The notes below the pieces were generated by a model. The model was not told the origin of the DNA. It searched no databases and saw nothing but the letters and a program-made list of their open reading frames with translations. Below, piece by piece: positions 1 to 5,663 of a DNA stretch of 6,761 nt. The DNA is from Oscillospiraceae bacterium (GTDB taxonomy: Bacteria; Bacillota; Clostridia; Oscillospirales; Ruminococcaceae): assembly GCA_017528675.1 (NCBI GenBank), contig JAFXOO010000466.1, positions 1 to 6,761 on the forward strand, written 5' to 3'. Every line of letters begins with the position of its first letter. Positions within the stretch are counted from its first letter, which is position 1. Made by a program: the position numbers and the translations under genes.

Positions 1-195
1 ACCACTGCCGTGCCCCTCGATGAAGCACAGCGCAGCGCCCTCAGAAGCAAGCTGCACAAGAAGCTTGGCAAGACCATCCAGCTCCGGGAGCACGTTGATA
101 AGACGCTCGTCGGCGGCATGGTCGTCCAGTACGGAGACACCCGGATGGATAATTCGCTGCGCACAAGAATGCGGCAGTTCAAACAAGATAATTGA
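1..195 (+). CDS. atpH: ATP synthase F1 subunit delta, C-terminal part (5' truncated by window)
   Basis: The first 64 codons in frame 1 read TTAVPLDEAQ at the window start and end in TGA at 193-195. This is the C-terminal domain of the F1 delta subunit (OSCP family), the peripheral-stalk protein that ties the top of the F1 head to the b subunits so the stator resists rotation. Family marks are the TAxPLDEAQ start of the domain, a helix with KLHKKLGKTIQL, then VDKTLVGGMVVQYGD and a final DNSLRTRMRQF segment, matching the usual pattern of VDPSLIGG, a GD turn and a closing helix. About two thirds of the protein, including the N-terminal alpha-helical domain, lies before the window. It precedes atpA, as in the standard order. 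The identification is firm because the block is distinctive and the neighbours are atpA, atpG, atpD and atpC. Confidence 0.93.
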   Translation, partial: TTAVPLDEAQRSALRSKLHKKLGKTIQLREHVDKTLVGGMVVQYGDTRMDNSLRTRMRQFKQDN

Positions 196-221
196 TCCTG
201 TTGCCTCGGCAGACAGCCCCT

Positions 222-289
222 ATGCCGCCCTCCGGCGGCATCTCCCACGAAAGGGGAGGGAAGGGGGAGAGGATCTGCTCCTTTCTCCC
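222..289. repeat. Hairpin-rich intergenic element between atpH and atpA
   Basis: The 160-base atpH-atpA gap contains successive inverted repeats. ATGCCGCC (222-229) pairs perfectly with GGCGGCAT (234-241) around a CTCC loop. CTCCC (242-246) can pair with GGGAG (254-258). GGGAGA (265-270) can pair with TCTCCC (284-289), extended by GGA (271-273) with TCC (279-281). The middle and last stems are partly alternative, because TCTCCC at 241-246 can also reach GGGAGA at 265-270. No T-run follows, so it is not a standard terminator. The arrangement resembles dispersed intergenic palindromes I associate with gut Clostridia, but repetition elsewhere in the genome cannot be tested from one copy. It may affect mRNA stability or relative expression of delta and alpha. 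Confidence 0.55.
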
Positions 290-340
290 ATTTATCATCT
301 GGAGCTGTGAGGAACAGAATGACAAGCGGGTACTCCCCGC

Positions 341-348
341 AGGAGAGG
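341..348 (+). promoter_or_regulatory. atpA ribosome binding site
   Basis: AGGAGAGG lies 7 bases before the ATG at 356. This spacing selects ATG 356 over the in-frame GTG at 350, which would sit only one base from the same motif. Confidence 0.8.
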
Positions 349-355
349 TGTGATT

Positions 356-1869
356 ATGAATTTACGCCCGGATGAAATATCCAGTATCATCAAAGACCAG
401 ATCAAGCATTACCAGTCCCGGCTTGAACTGGCCGATGTCGGCACCGTCATTACGGTCGGAGACGGCATCGCCACGATTCACGGACTGGAAAAGTGCATGT
501 CCGGCGAGCTGCTGAAATTTGAGAACGGCACCTATGGTATGGCACTCAACCTTGAACAGGACAGCGTCGGTGCCGTATTGCTCGGCTCGGATGCGGACAT
601 CAAGGAGGGTTCGACCGTTGAGCGCACCAAGACCATCATGTCCGTTCCGGTCGGTGAAGCGCTCCTCGGCCGGTGGTCAACGCCCTCGGTCAGCCGATTG
701 ACGGCGCAGGCCCCATCGAAGCCGACAAGCGTGCCCCCATCGAGAAGGTCGCTTCCGGTGTCATCACCAGACAATCCGTCCACAAGCCGCTCCAGACCGG
801 CATTAAGGCAATCGACTCCATGATTCCGATCGGACGTGGTCAGCGTGAGCTCATCATCGGTGACCGCCAGACCGGTAAGACTGCCATTGCCCTTGATACC
901 ATCATCAACCAGAAGGGGCAGGACATCATCTGCATTTACGTTGCCATCGGTCAGAAGCGTTCAACCGTGGCAAATGTCGCAGAAACGCTGCGCAAGGCAG
1001 GGGCGATGGACTACACGATCATCGTTTCCGCAACCGCATCGGAGCTCGCCCCCTTGCAGTATATCGCACCGTATTCCGGCTGTGCGATGGGCGAGTACTT
1101 CCTCGACCAGGGCAAGGATGTGCTGTGCGTCTATGACGATCTGTCCAAGCATGCTGTCGCTTACCGTGCCCTTTCGCTGCTGCTCAAACGTCCGCCGGGA
1201 CGTGAGGCATATCCGGGTGATGTATTCTATCTGCATTCCCGTCTGCTTGAGCGTGCATGCTCTTATAATGAAAACTACGGCGGCGGTTCCCTGACGGCAC
1301 TCCCGATCATCGAGACGCAGGCAGGCGACGTTTCCGCCTATATCCCGACCAATGTCATCTCCATCACCGACGGACAGATCTTCCTTGAAACCGATCTGTT
1401 CAATGCGGGTGTGCGCCCTGCCGTGAATCCTGGCATTTCCGTGTCCCGTGTCGGCTCAGCGGCGCAGATCAAGGCGATGAAGAAGGTCTCCGGTTCCCTG
1501 AAGCTGAGCTACTCCCAGTACCGTGAGCTCCAGGCATTCAGCCAGTTCGGTTCTGACCTCGACCAGGACACCAAGAACCGCCTTGCCATGGGCGAGCGCA
1601 TCGTGGAAGTCCTCAAGCAGGACAGAAATGCGCCGGTTCCGGTGGAATTACAGGTTTGCATCATCTATGCTGTCACCAAGGGCTATCTGAAGGATATACC
1701 GGTGGCACAGATCCAGGATTACCAGGAGAAGCTGTTCACCTATCTGCGGGAGGAGCATCCGGAGGTGCTGCAAAGCATTCTTGATACCAAGGATCTCACC
1801 GCAGAGAACGAGGCTGCCCTCAAGGAGGCGCTGGTCAGCTTCGGCGGACAGTACGCCGCAGAGGTGTAA
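356..1869 (+). CDS. atpA: ATP synthase F1 subunit alpha, interrupted by a 1-base frameshift near 672
   Basis: Alpha forms the alpha3beta3 head of F1; it binds nucleotide at the non-catalytic sites and gives the arginine finger to the catalytic beta sites. Codons 356-673 encode the N-terminal beta-barrel region from MNLRPDEISS to VGEALLGR (106 residues). The frame then ends uselessly at TGA 821-823, while the rest of alpha continues in frame 1 from 673 (VVNALGQPIDG) to TAA 1867-1869. Putting one G into the GG at 672-673 rebuilds a 504-residue protein of family length. In that numbering the Walker A motif GDRQTGKT falls at 169-176, and GISVSRVGSAAQ carries the arginine finger at about R365. The conserved blocks IYVAIGQK, YDDLSKHAVAYR, RPPGREAYPGDVFYLHSRLLER and GSLTALPIIETQAGDVSAY are intact. 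The downstream part has no ribosome binding site of its own. Every conserved block survives, so a sequencing or assembly indel, or a very recent mutation, is likelier than an old pseudogene. Confidence 0.93.
668..676 (+). other. Frameshift site in atpA (one G missing)
   Basis: The bases read GGC CGG TGG TC where the family sequence GRVVNA needs GGC CGG GTG GTC. The reading frame therefore moves by one base exactly between Arg106 and Val107. The loss falls in a short G-run, a typical place for an indel. There is no X-XXY-YYZ slippery heptamer here, so programmed frameshifting is not supported. Confidence 0.9.
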
Positions 1870-1872
1870 GCC

Positions 1873-2739
1873 ATGCCGAATCTAAAGGACATCAAGCGCC
1901 GCATCCATTCCGTGGAAAGCACCATGCAGATCACGAAGGCAATGGAGCTGGTTGCTTCCTCCAAGTTCCGCCGGGCCAAGGAACGTGCCGAAACCTGCCG
2001 TCCCTTTTTTGAGCAGACCTACAAGCTCATGGCGGAAATTGCTGCGGAGGATCCCTATTTCAACTCGCAGTTTGTCCACAAGCGGGTGGACAACGGCTCG
2101 GCGCTTCTCATCGTCATTGCCGGCGACAGAGGACTTGCAGGCGGCTTTAACAACAACGTCCTGCGGATGGCTCAGGCACGCATTGACGAGCTGGTGCAGC
2201 TTGGCGAAAAGCCCATTGTGATGCCTGTCGGCCAGAAGGCGGTGGATTATTTCGAGCGCCGTGAAATCAGGATTCTCAAAAGCTATGACCATGTGGCAGA
2301 GCATGCGAGCATCTACCTCGGCATCGAAATGGCAGACCTGATTCTGAGCACCTATAAGCGTCACACATCCCTGCAAAGCGTCGAACTTGTTTTCACGAAC
2401 TATGTATCCCCGATTCATCAGGTTGCACAGCATATGGAGATTATTCCGCTGACCGGACTTGCCGGCAGCCATCCGAGGCGCTGTGAGGTGGAATACGAGC
2501 CCTCTCCGGAGGCAGTATTTGACAAGCTTGTGCCGCAGTATGTGGCAGGTCTGCTCTATGGCGCCATTGTGGAAAGCTTTGCCTCCGAGCAGGCAGCCCG
2601 CCGCACAGCGATGGAAAATGCAACCGATAATGCCACAGAAATGATCGACAAGCTCTCCCTCCAGTATAACCGTGCCCGTCAGAGTGCGATCACCCAGGAA
2701 CTCACCGAGATCGTCGGCGGCGCCAACGCCCTCGAATAA
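1873..2739 (+). CDS. atpG: ATP synthase F1 subunit gamma
   Basis: Gamma is the rotor shaft inside the alpha3beta3 head; its two long terminal helices form a coiled coil that transmits rotation from the c-ring to the catalytic sites. The 288-residue product has usual family length. The N-terminal helix has the hallmark MPNLKDIKRRIHSVESTMQI followed by TKAMELVASSKFRRAK. The middle has the Rossmann-like segment with ALLIVIAGDRGLAGGFNNNV. The C-terminal helix ends with NATEMIDKLSLQYNRARQ and then SAITQELTEIVGGANAL, the strongest gamma signature. The start at ATG 1873 is set by GAGGTG at 1861-1866, inside the end of atpA, and only three bases separate the atpA stop from this start, so the two genes are probably translationally coupled. 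Unusually for this operon, 321 bases of repeat-like DNA follow before atpD. No defects are seen. Confidence 0.97.
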   Translation: MPNLKDIKRRIHSVESTMQITKAMELVASSKFRRAKERAETCRPFFEQTYKLMAEIAAEDPYFNSQFVHKRVDNGSALLIVIAGDRGLAGGFNNNVLRMAQARIDELVQLGEKPIVMPVGQKAVDYFERREIRILKSYDHVAEHASIYLGIEMADLILSTYKRHTSLQSVELVFTNYVSPIHQVAQHMEIIPLTGLAGSHPRRCEVEYEPSPEAVFDKLVPQYVAGLLYGAIVESFASEQAARRTAMENATDNATEMIDKLSLQYNRARQSAITQELTEIVGGANALE

Positions 2740-2745
2740 GCGGGC

Positions 2746-2772
2746 GGGGGAGCCCCCGCCGGCGAGTTGCTT
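2746..2772 (+). repeat. 27-base direct repeat, copy 1
   Basis: It begins with GGGGG AG CCCCC and ends with GGCGAGTTGCTT. It matches copy 2 at 2887-2913 in 26 of 27 positions; the difference is C at 2760 versus T at 2901. The GGGGGAGCCCCC core is itself a palindrome. Confidence 0.85.
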
Positions 2773-2886
2773 CGAGGATTATGGTGCGCTGTTTCACCGA
2801 CCGTAATGCGGCAATGCTTCGCAAAGCCGCATTGCTATGCTTGTCAGCACATCGCAGCAAAGCTGCTCCTGCGTAGTATTTTAAAT

Positions 2887-2913
2887 GGGGGAGCCCCCGC
2901 TGGCGAGTTGCTT
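2887..2913 (+). repeat. 27-base direct repeat, copy 2
   Basis: Second copy of the repeat at 2746-2772, starting 141 bases downstream of it and differing at one position. The two copies bracket the segment with the 2805-2833 and 2854-2866 hairpins, as the ends of a duplicated or mobile repeat unit might. Confidence 0.85.
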
Positions 2914-3045
2914 TCACAAAAACAAAAACTGGTTTTCCCCCGCTTTTGACTCCAAAAGCGGGCGGGGTGCAGGGGCAGAGCCCCGCTGGGGGTCAGGGGG
3001 CAACGCCCCTGAATCCGGCAGGAACACCCAAGCCCCAAATGCATG

Positions 3046-3051
3046 AAAGGA
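3046..3051 (+). promoter_or_regulatory. atpD ribosome binding site
   Basis: AAAGGA ends 9 bases before ATG 3061. It decides the start against the in-frame ATG at 3043, whose nearest purine-rich motif (AGGAA near 3020) is too far away. Confidence 0.7.
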
Positions 3052-3060
3052 TCAGAATTT

Positions 3061-4455
3061 ATGCAGAATATAGGTAAAATCGTACAGATCATCGGCGCAG
3101 TAGTCGATGTGCAGTTCCCGAAGGAGAGTCTGCCGAAGCTGCTGAACGCCATTGAGATCGACAACAACGGCCAGAAGCTCGTGGTTGAGGTCGCACAGCA
3201 TATCGGTGACGATGTGGTGCGCTGCATTTCTATGGGCCCGACGGACGGTCTTGTCCGTGGCATGGATGCAGTGGATACGGGTGCACCGATCTCCGTGCCG
3301 GTCGGCAAGGAAACGCTCGGCCGCATGTTCAATCTCCTCGGTGAGGCCATTGACGAAAAGCCTGCCCCGCAGACCGCAGAGCGCTGGGCAATCCACCGGG
3401 AAGCGCCCTCCTATGAGGAGCAGACTGCTTCCTCCGAGGTGCTTGAGACAGGCATCAAGGTCATCGACCTGATTGCACCGTACCTGAAGGGCGGTAAGAT
3501 TGGCCTGTTCGGCGGTGCCGGTGTCGGTAAAACCGTTCTCATCCAGGAGCTCATCAATAACGTTGCCAACCAGCACGGCGGTATTTCCGTTTTCACTGGT
3601 GTCGGTGAGCGTACCCGTGAGGGCAACGACCTCTATAACGAAATGAAGGAGAGCGGCGTTCTCGAAAAGACCGTGCTTGTGTATGGTCAGATGAACGAGC
3701 CGCCGGGAGCGAGAATGCGTGTCGGCCTGTCCGGCCTGACAATGGCGGAGTACTTCCGTGACAAGGAAGGCCAGGATGTGCTGCTGTTCATTGACAATAT
3801 TTTTCGTTTCACACAGGCAGGCTCCGAGGTATCGGCGCTGCTTGGCCGTATGCCGTCCGCCGTTGGCTACCAGCCGACGCTGGCGACCGAGATGGGTGCT
3901 TTGCAGGAGCGTATCACCTCCACCAACAAAGGCTCGATTACATCCGTACAGGCGGTCTATGTCCCTGCCGATGACCTGACCGACCCTGCTCCGGCAACAA
4001 CCTTTGCCCACCTTGATGCCACGACGGTACTGTCCAGAAATATCGCATCGCAGGGTATTTATCCGGCGGTGGATCCTCTTGAGAGCACCTCCCGCATCCT
4101 GGCGCCGGAGATTGTCGGCCGTGAGCATTATGACACCGCCCGTGCCGTCCAGACCATTCTCCAGCGTTACAACGAGTTGCAGGATATCATTGCCATCATG
4201 GGTATGGATGAGCTGTCCGAGGAGGATAAGCGCATTGTACAGCGTGCACGCAAGGTGCAGCGTTTCCTGTCGCAGCCGTTCTCTGTTGCCGAGCAGTTCA
4301 CCGGTATGGAAGGCAAATATGTGCCGCTGAAGGAAACCATCCGGGGCTTCAAGGAAATCATCGAGGGCAAGCATGATGATCTGCCGGAGTCGGCATTCCT
4401 GTTCGTCGGTACAATTGACGAGGCCGTCGAGAAGGCCAAGTCCATGCAGGAGTGA
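3061..4455 (+). CDS. atpD: ATP synthase F1 subunit beta (catalytic)
   Basis: Beta carries the three catalytic sites that make ATP from ADP and phosphate, or hydrolyse it in reverse. The product is 464 residues, the usual size, starting MQNIGKIVQIIGAVVDVQF. An in-frame ATG at 3043 would add six residues but has the poorer ribosome binding site. The N-terminal beta-barrel is followed by the nucleotide-binding domain with Walker A GGAGVGKT at residues 151-158. The catalytic glutamate is E183 in GERTREGNDLY, and Walker B is LLFIDNIFRFTQAGSE. VYVPADDLTDPAPATTF and the C-terminal DELSEED lever (about 383-389), which contacts gamma and epsilon, are present. All key residues are intact. The gene follows the repeat block after atpG, and its stop lies five bases before atpC. 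From F1 subunits alone one cannot tell whether the enzyme couples to protons or sodium. Confidence 0.98.
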   Translation: MQNIGKIVQIIGAVVDVQFPKESLPKLLNAIEIDNNGQKLVVEVAQHIGDDVVRCISMGPTDGLVRGMDAVDTGAPISVPVGKETLGRMFNLLGEAIDEKPAPQTAERWAIHREAPSYEEQTASSEVLETGIKVIDLIAPYLKGGKIGLFGGAGVGKTVLIQELINNVANQHGGISVFTGVGERTREGNDLYNEMKESGVLEKTVLVYGQMNEPPGARMRVGLSGLTMAEYFRDKEGQDVLLFIDNIFRFTQAGSEVSALLGRMPSAVGYQPTLATEMGALQERITSTNKGSITSVQAVYVPADDLTDPAPATTFAHLDATTVLSRNIASQGIYPAVDPLESTSRILAPEIVGREHYDTARAVQTILQRYNELQDIIAIMGMDELSEEDKRIVQRARKVQRFLSQPFSVAEQFTGMEGKYVPLKETIRGFKEIIEGKHDDLPESAFLFVGTIDEAVEKAKSMQE

Positions 4456-4460
4456 GCGCT

Positions 4461-4898
4461 ATGAAGACGTTCCGATTCATGATTGTTACCCCTGACCGGA
4501 CGCTGTTTGACGGGGAAGTACAGGAGGTCATCGCCCGTACTACTGAGGGTGATGTCGGTATACTTGCCGGACACACCCGCTATGCAGCCGCCCTGAAAAC
4601 CGGTATGCTGACAGTGAAGCTCGAAAACGGCGAATACCGCAGAGCTGCCGTTGCAGAGGGATTTCTGAAAGTCTCTGATGAGCGGACGACTGTGATCTCG
4701 ACCGCTGCGGAGTGGGCGGAGGAGATTGACCCTGACTGGGCAGAGCGCTCCCGCAAGGATGCCCTTGCCAAGATCAAAGCGGCACAGAACGAACCCGACC
4801 GCATGGCAAGAGCCGAACTCAAACTACAGCGTGCTCTGAACCGGCTGAATGTATCCGGACATGGCACCGGTACATTCCAGTCACCTAAAAAGCACTGA
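4461..4898 (+). CDS. atpC: ATP synthase F1 subunit epsilon
   Basis: Epsilon joins the gamma shaft to the c-ring and can inhibit ATP hydrolysis through its C-terminal helices. The product is 145 residues, slightly longer than many bacterial epsilons. The N-terminal beta-sandwich (about 1-85) shows MIVTPDRTLFDGEVQEVIA, TTEGDVGILAGHT, ALKTGMLTV and AVAEGFLKVSDERTTVIS. The C-terminal part (about 86-130) is an alanine- and charge-rich helical hairpin (DALAKIKAAQNEPDRMARAE). A short glycine- and lysine-containing tail (SGHGTGTFQSPKKH) follows. AGGAG at 4448-4452, inside the end of atpD, lies 8 bases before ATG 4461 and fixes this start over the in-frame GTG at 4452. It is the last gene of the operon and a strong terminator follows at once. 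The helical part diverges from common versions, so its inhibitory ability is uncertain. Confidence 0.96.
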   Translation: MKTFRFMIVTPDRTLFDGEVQEVIARTTEGDVGILAGHTRYAAALKTGMLTVKLENGEYRRAAVAEGFLKVSDERTTVISTAAEWAEEIDPDWAERSRKDALAKIKAAQNEPDRMARAELKLQRALNRLNVSGHGTGTFQSPKKH

Positions 4899-4900
4899 AC

Positions 4901-4937
4901 AAAGCCCGGATGCTGTAAATCATCCGGGCTTTGTTTC
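4901..4937 (+). terminator. Rho-independent terminator of the atp operon
   Basis: AAAGCCCGGATG (4901-4912) pairs perfectly over 12 bp with CATCCGGGCTTT (4921-4932) around the 8-base loop CTGTAAAT. The stem ends in TTT and is followed by GTTT. It begins 3 bases after the atpC stop. Confidence 0.93.
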
Positions 4938-4973
4938 CGTTATCTGCCAGGCACTCCTGCACAGGAATAACGG
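4937..4973. repeat. Inverted repeat after the atp terminator
   Basis: CCGTTAT (4937-4943) is the reverse complement of ATAACGG (4967-4973). Inside lies a smaller hairpin, CAGG (4948-4951) with CCTG (4956-4959). It sits between the terminator and the next promoter. No function is evident. Confidence 0.4.
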
Positions 4974-4987
4974 CTGTCTGCTCTCGT

Positions 4988-5002
4988 GTAAAAAATATTT
5001 AC
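4988..5002. promoter_or_regulatory. Palindrome GTAAA-N5-TTTAC upstream of the nfeD promoter (possible operator)
   Basis: GTAAA, AAATA, TTTAC form a 15-base imperfect palindrome ending 19 bases before the -35 box, in an A/T-rich stretch that could also serve as an UP element. It shares arms and spacing with the palindrome at 5120-5138. The regulator is unknown. Confidence 0.4.
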
Positions 5003-5021
5003 TATTTCATACAAAAAGCTA

Positions 5022-5050
5022 TTGACAAATGAGCGCTGCTGTGCTATAAT
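5022..5050 (+). promoter_or_regulatory. Consensus sigma-A promoter for the nfeD-SPFH operon
   Basis: TTGACA (5022-5027) and TATAAT (5045-5050) match consensus at all twelve positions with the ideal 17-base spacer, and TG at 5042-5043 adds an extended -10. Transcription should start near 5057, giving a leader of about 108 bases before ATG 5165. Confidence 0.93.
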
Positions 5051-5119
5051 GATCTCATAGAGCGGAACTGAGGTTATTCCAGATATTTCCGGGCTCTCAG
5101 GAGCGTGCTTCAGCCTGCT

Positions 5120-5138
5120 CTGTAAATTCAATTTACAG
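5120..5138. promoter_or_regulatory. 19-base perfect palindrome in the nfeD leader (operator or hairpin)
   Basis: CTGTAAATT (5120-5128) and AATTTACAG (5130-5138) are exact reverse complements around C5129. It fits the general form TGTNA-N7-TNACA known for Bacillus GlnR/TnrA sites, but no such regulator is shown to exist here. As RNA it would form an 8-bp stem with a TCA loop. It lies 12 bases before the ribosome binding site, so it could act as a DNA operator or as an mRNA hairpin. Confidence 0.55.
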
Positions 5139-5150
5139 CCCGCCGGGCAG

Positions 5151-5157
5151 AAAGGAG
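5151..5157 (+). promoter_or_regulatory. nfeD ribosome binding site
   Basis: AAAGGAG lies 7 bases before ATG 5165 and supports that start. Confidence 0.8.
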
Positions 5158-5164
5158 TGCCGTT

Positions 5165-5602
5165 ATGTCGACCGCTTTACTTACCTGGGGCATCATCTTC
5201 GCCGTTGCCGTGATTGCGGAGCTTGCCACGTTGCAGCTTGTCACGATCTGGTTCGCTGCGGGAGCATTAGGGGCGTTCATCGCCGCCGCACTGGGCGCTT
5301 CGCCGCTCGTGCAGGGCATCCTGTTCACAGCGATCTCTGTGGTGCTGCTGGCCGTGACAAGACCCATGCTGCAAAAACTGCGGGTGAAGAATGTCATCCC
5401 CACCAATGCCGATGCCGAAGTCGGGAAGCTGGGCATCCTCACGGAACCCATTGACCCCGTAAAGGACACCGGACGTGTCCGGATCGGCGGCGTGAACTGG
5501 CGTGCCAGAACCGAGGACGGATCCCCGCTGCAAAAGGACACGCCTGTCCGGATCACACGCATCGAAGGTACAACCGCCTTCGTCCGACCGGATACGCCGT
5601 AA
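5165..5602 (+). CDS. NfeD family protein (short form, membrane plus OB-fold)
   Basis: This 145-residue protein has the short NfeD layout. Three hydrophobic stretches (about residues 5-25, 27-45 and 48-66) predict a membrane anchor. A basic linker (QKLRVKNV) leads to a soluble C-terminal OB-fold (about 84-143). The OB domain shows the family pattern GKLG, GRVRIGG (103-109), NWRARTEDG (111-119) and a closing VRITRIEGTTAFV. The ClpP-like protease domain of long NfeD proteins is absent. Short NfeD proteins are usually encoded beside stomatin/SPFH genes and are thought to act with them in membrane microdomains or membrane-protein quality control. Here the SPFH gene starts 61 bases downstream with no terminator between, so the two form an operon under the promoter at 5022-5050. 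E. coli ybbJ-qmcA is a comparable pair. The exact molecular role of the family is unsettled. Confidence 0.88.
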   Translation: MSTALLTWGIIFAVAVIAELATLQLVTIWFAAGALGAFIAAALGASPLVQGILFTAISVVLLAVTRPMLQKLRVKNVIPTNADAEVGKLGILTEPIDPVKDTGRVRIGGVNWRARTEDGSPLQKDTPVRITRIEGTTAFVRPDTP

Positions 5603-5650
5603 GATCCGCTGCACACGCCACTGATTGACACATACACCAACCATATCACA

Positions 5651-5656
5651 AGGAGG
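5651..5656 (+). promoter_or_regulatory. SPFH gene ribosome binding site
   Basis: AGGAGG lies 7 bases before ATG 5664. It picks that start over the in-frame ATG at 5625, which would place 13 polar residues before the membrane segment and has no good motif upstream. Confidence 0.85.
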
Positions 5657-5663
5657 AATCGTT

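Larger units (their letters stand above)
2740..3060. repeat. Palindrome-rich intergenic block between atpG and atpD
   Basis: This 321-base gap holds no credible gene. It is a string of inverted repeats. GGCGGGGG (2743-2750) pairs with CCCCCGCC (2753-2760). AATGCGGC (2805-2812) pairs with GCCGCATT (2826-2833). GCAGC (2854-2858) pairs with GCTGC (2862-2866). CCCGCTTTTG (2939-2948) pairs with CAAAAGCGGG (2953-2962) around ACTC, a perfect 10-bp stem. GGGGC (2972-2976) pairs with GCCCC (2980-2984), and TCAGGGG (2993-2999) with CCCCTGA (3006-3012). None is followed by a T-run, so readthrough into atpD is expected. No convincing promoter is visible. The make-up suggests a composite of dispersed intergenic repeats inserted between operon genes. 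Possible roles are mRNA processing or stability segments that adjust gamma and beta levels; this is inference. Confidence 0.7.

Noticed and set aside
668..676. Programmed ribosomal frameshifting in atpA
   Set aside because: There is no slippery heptamer, no reason for such control in atpA, and the missing base fits a simple G-run indel.
673..1869. Independent gene encoding a short alpha fragment from GTG 673
   Set aside because: There is no Shine-Dalgarno sequence before it, and the GTG is simply Val107 of the alpha subunit.
1882..2472. 196-residue minus-strand open frame
   Set aside because: It is antisense to atpG with no recognisable motifs and no clear ribosome binding site.
2767..2949. 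60-residue open frame in the atpG-atpD gap
   Set aside because: It is a translation of repeat and hairpin DNA with no ribosome binding site; such frames arise wherever the repeat occurs.
2939..2962. Terminator between atpG and atpD
   Set aside because: The 10-bp stem is strong but is followed by GC-rich sequence, not a T-run.
3052..4374. 440-residue open frame on the minus strand
   Set aside because: It lies fully antisense to atpD, whose sequence is unmistakable. Its leucine-, histidine- and arginine-rich make-up is that of an antisense shadow in GC-rich DNA.
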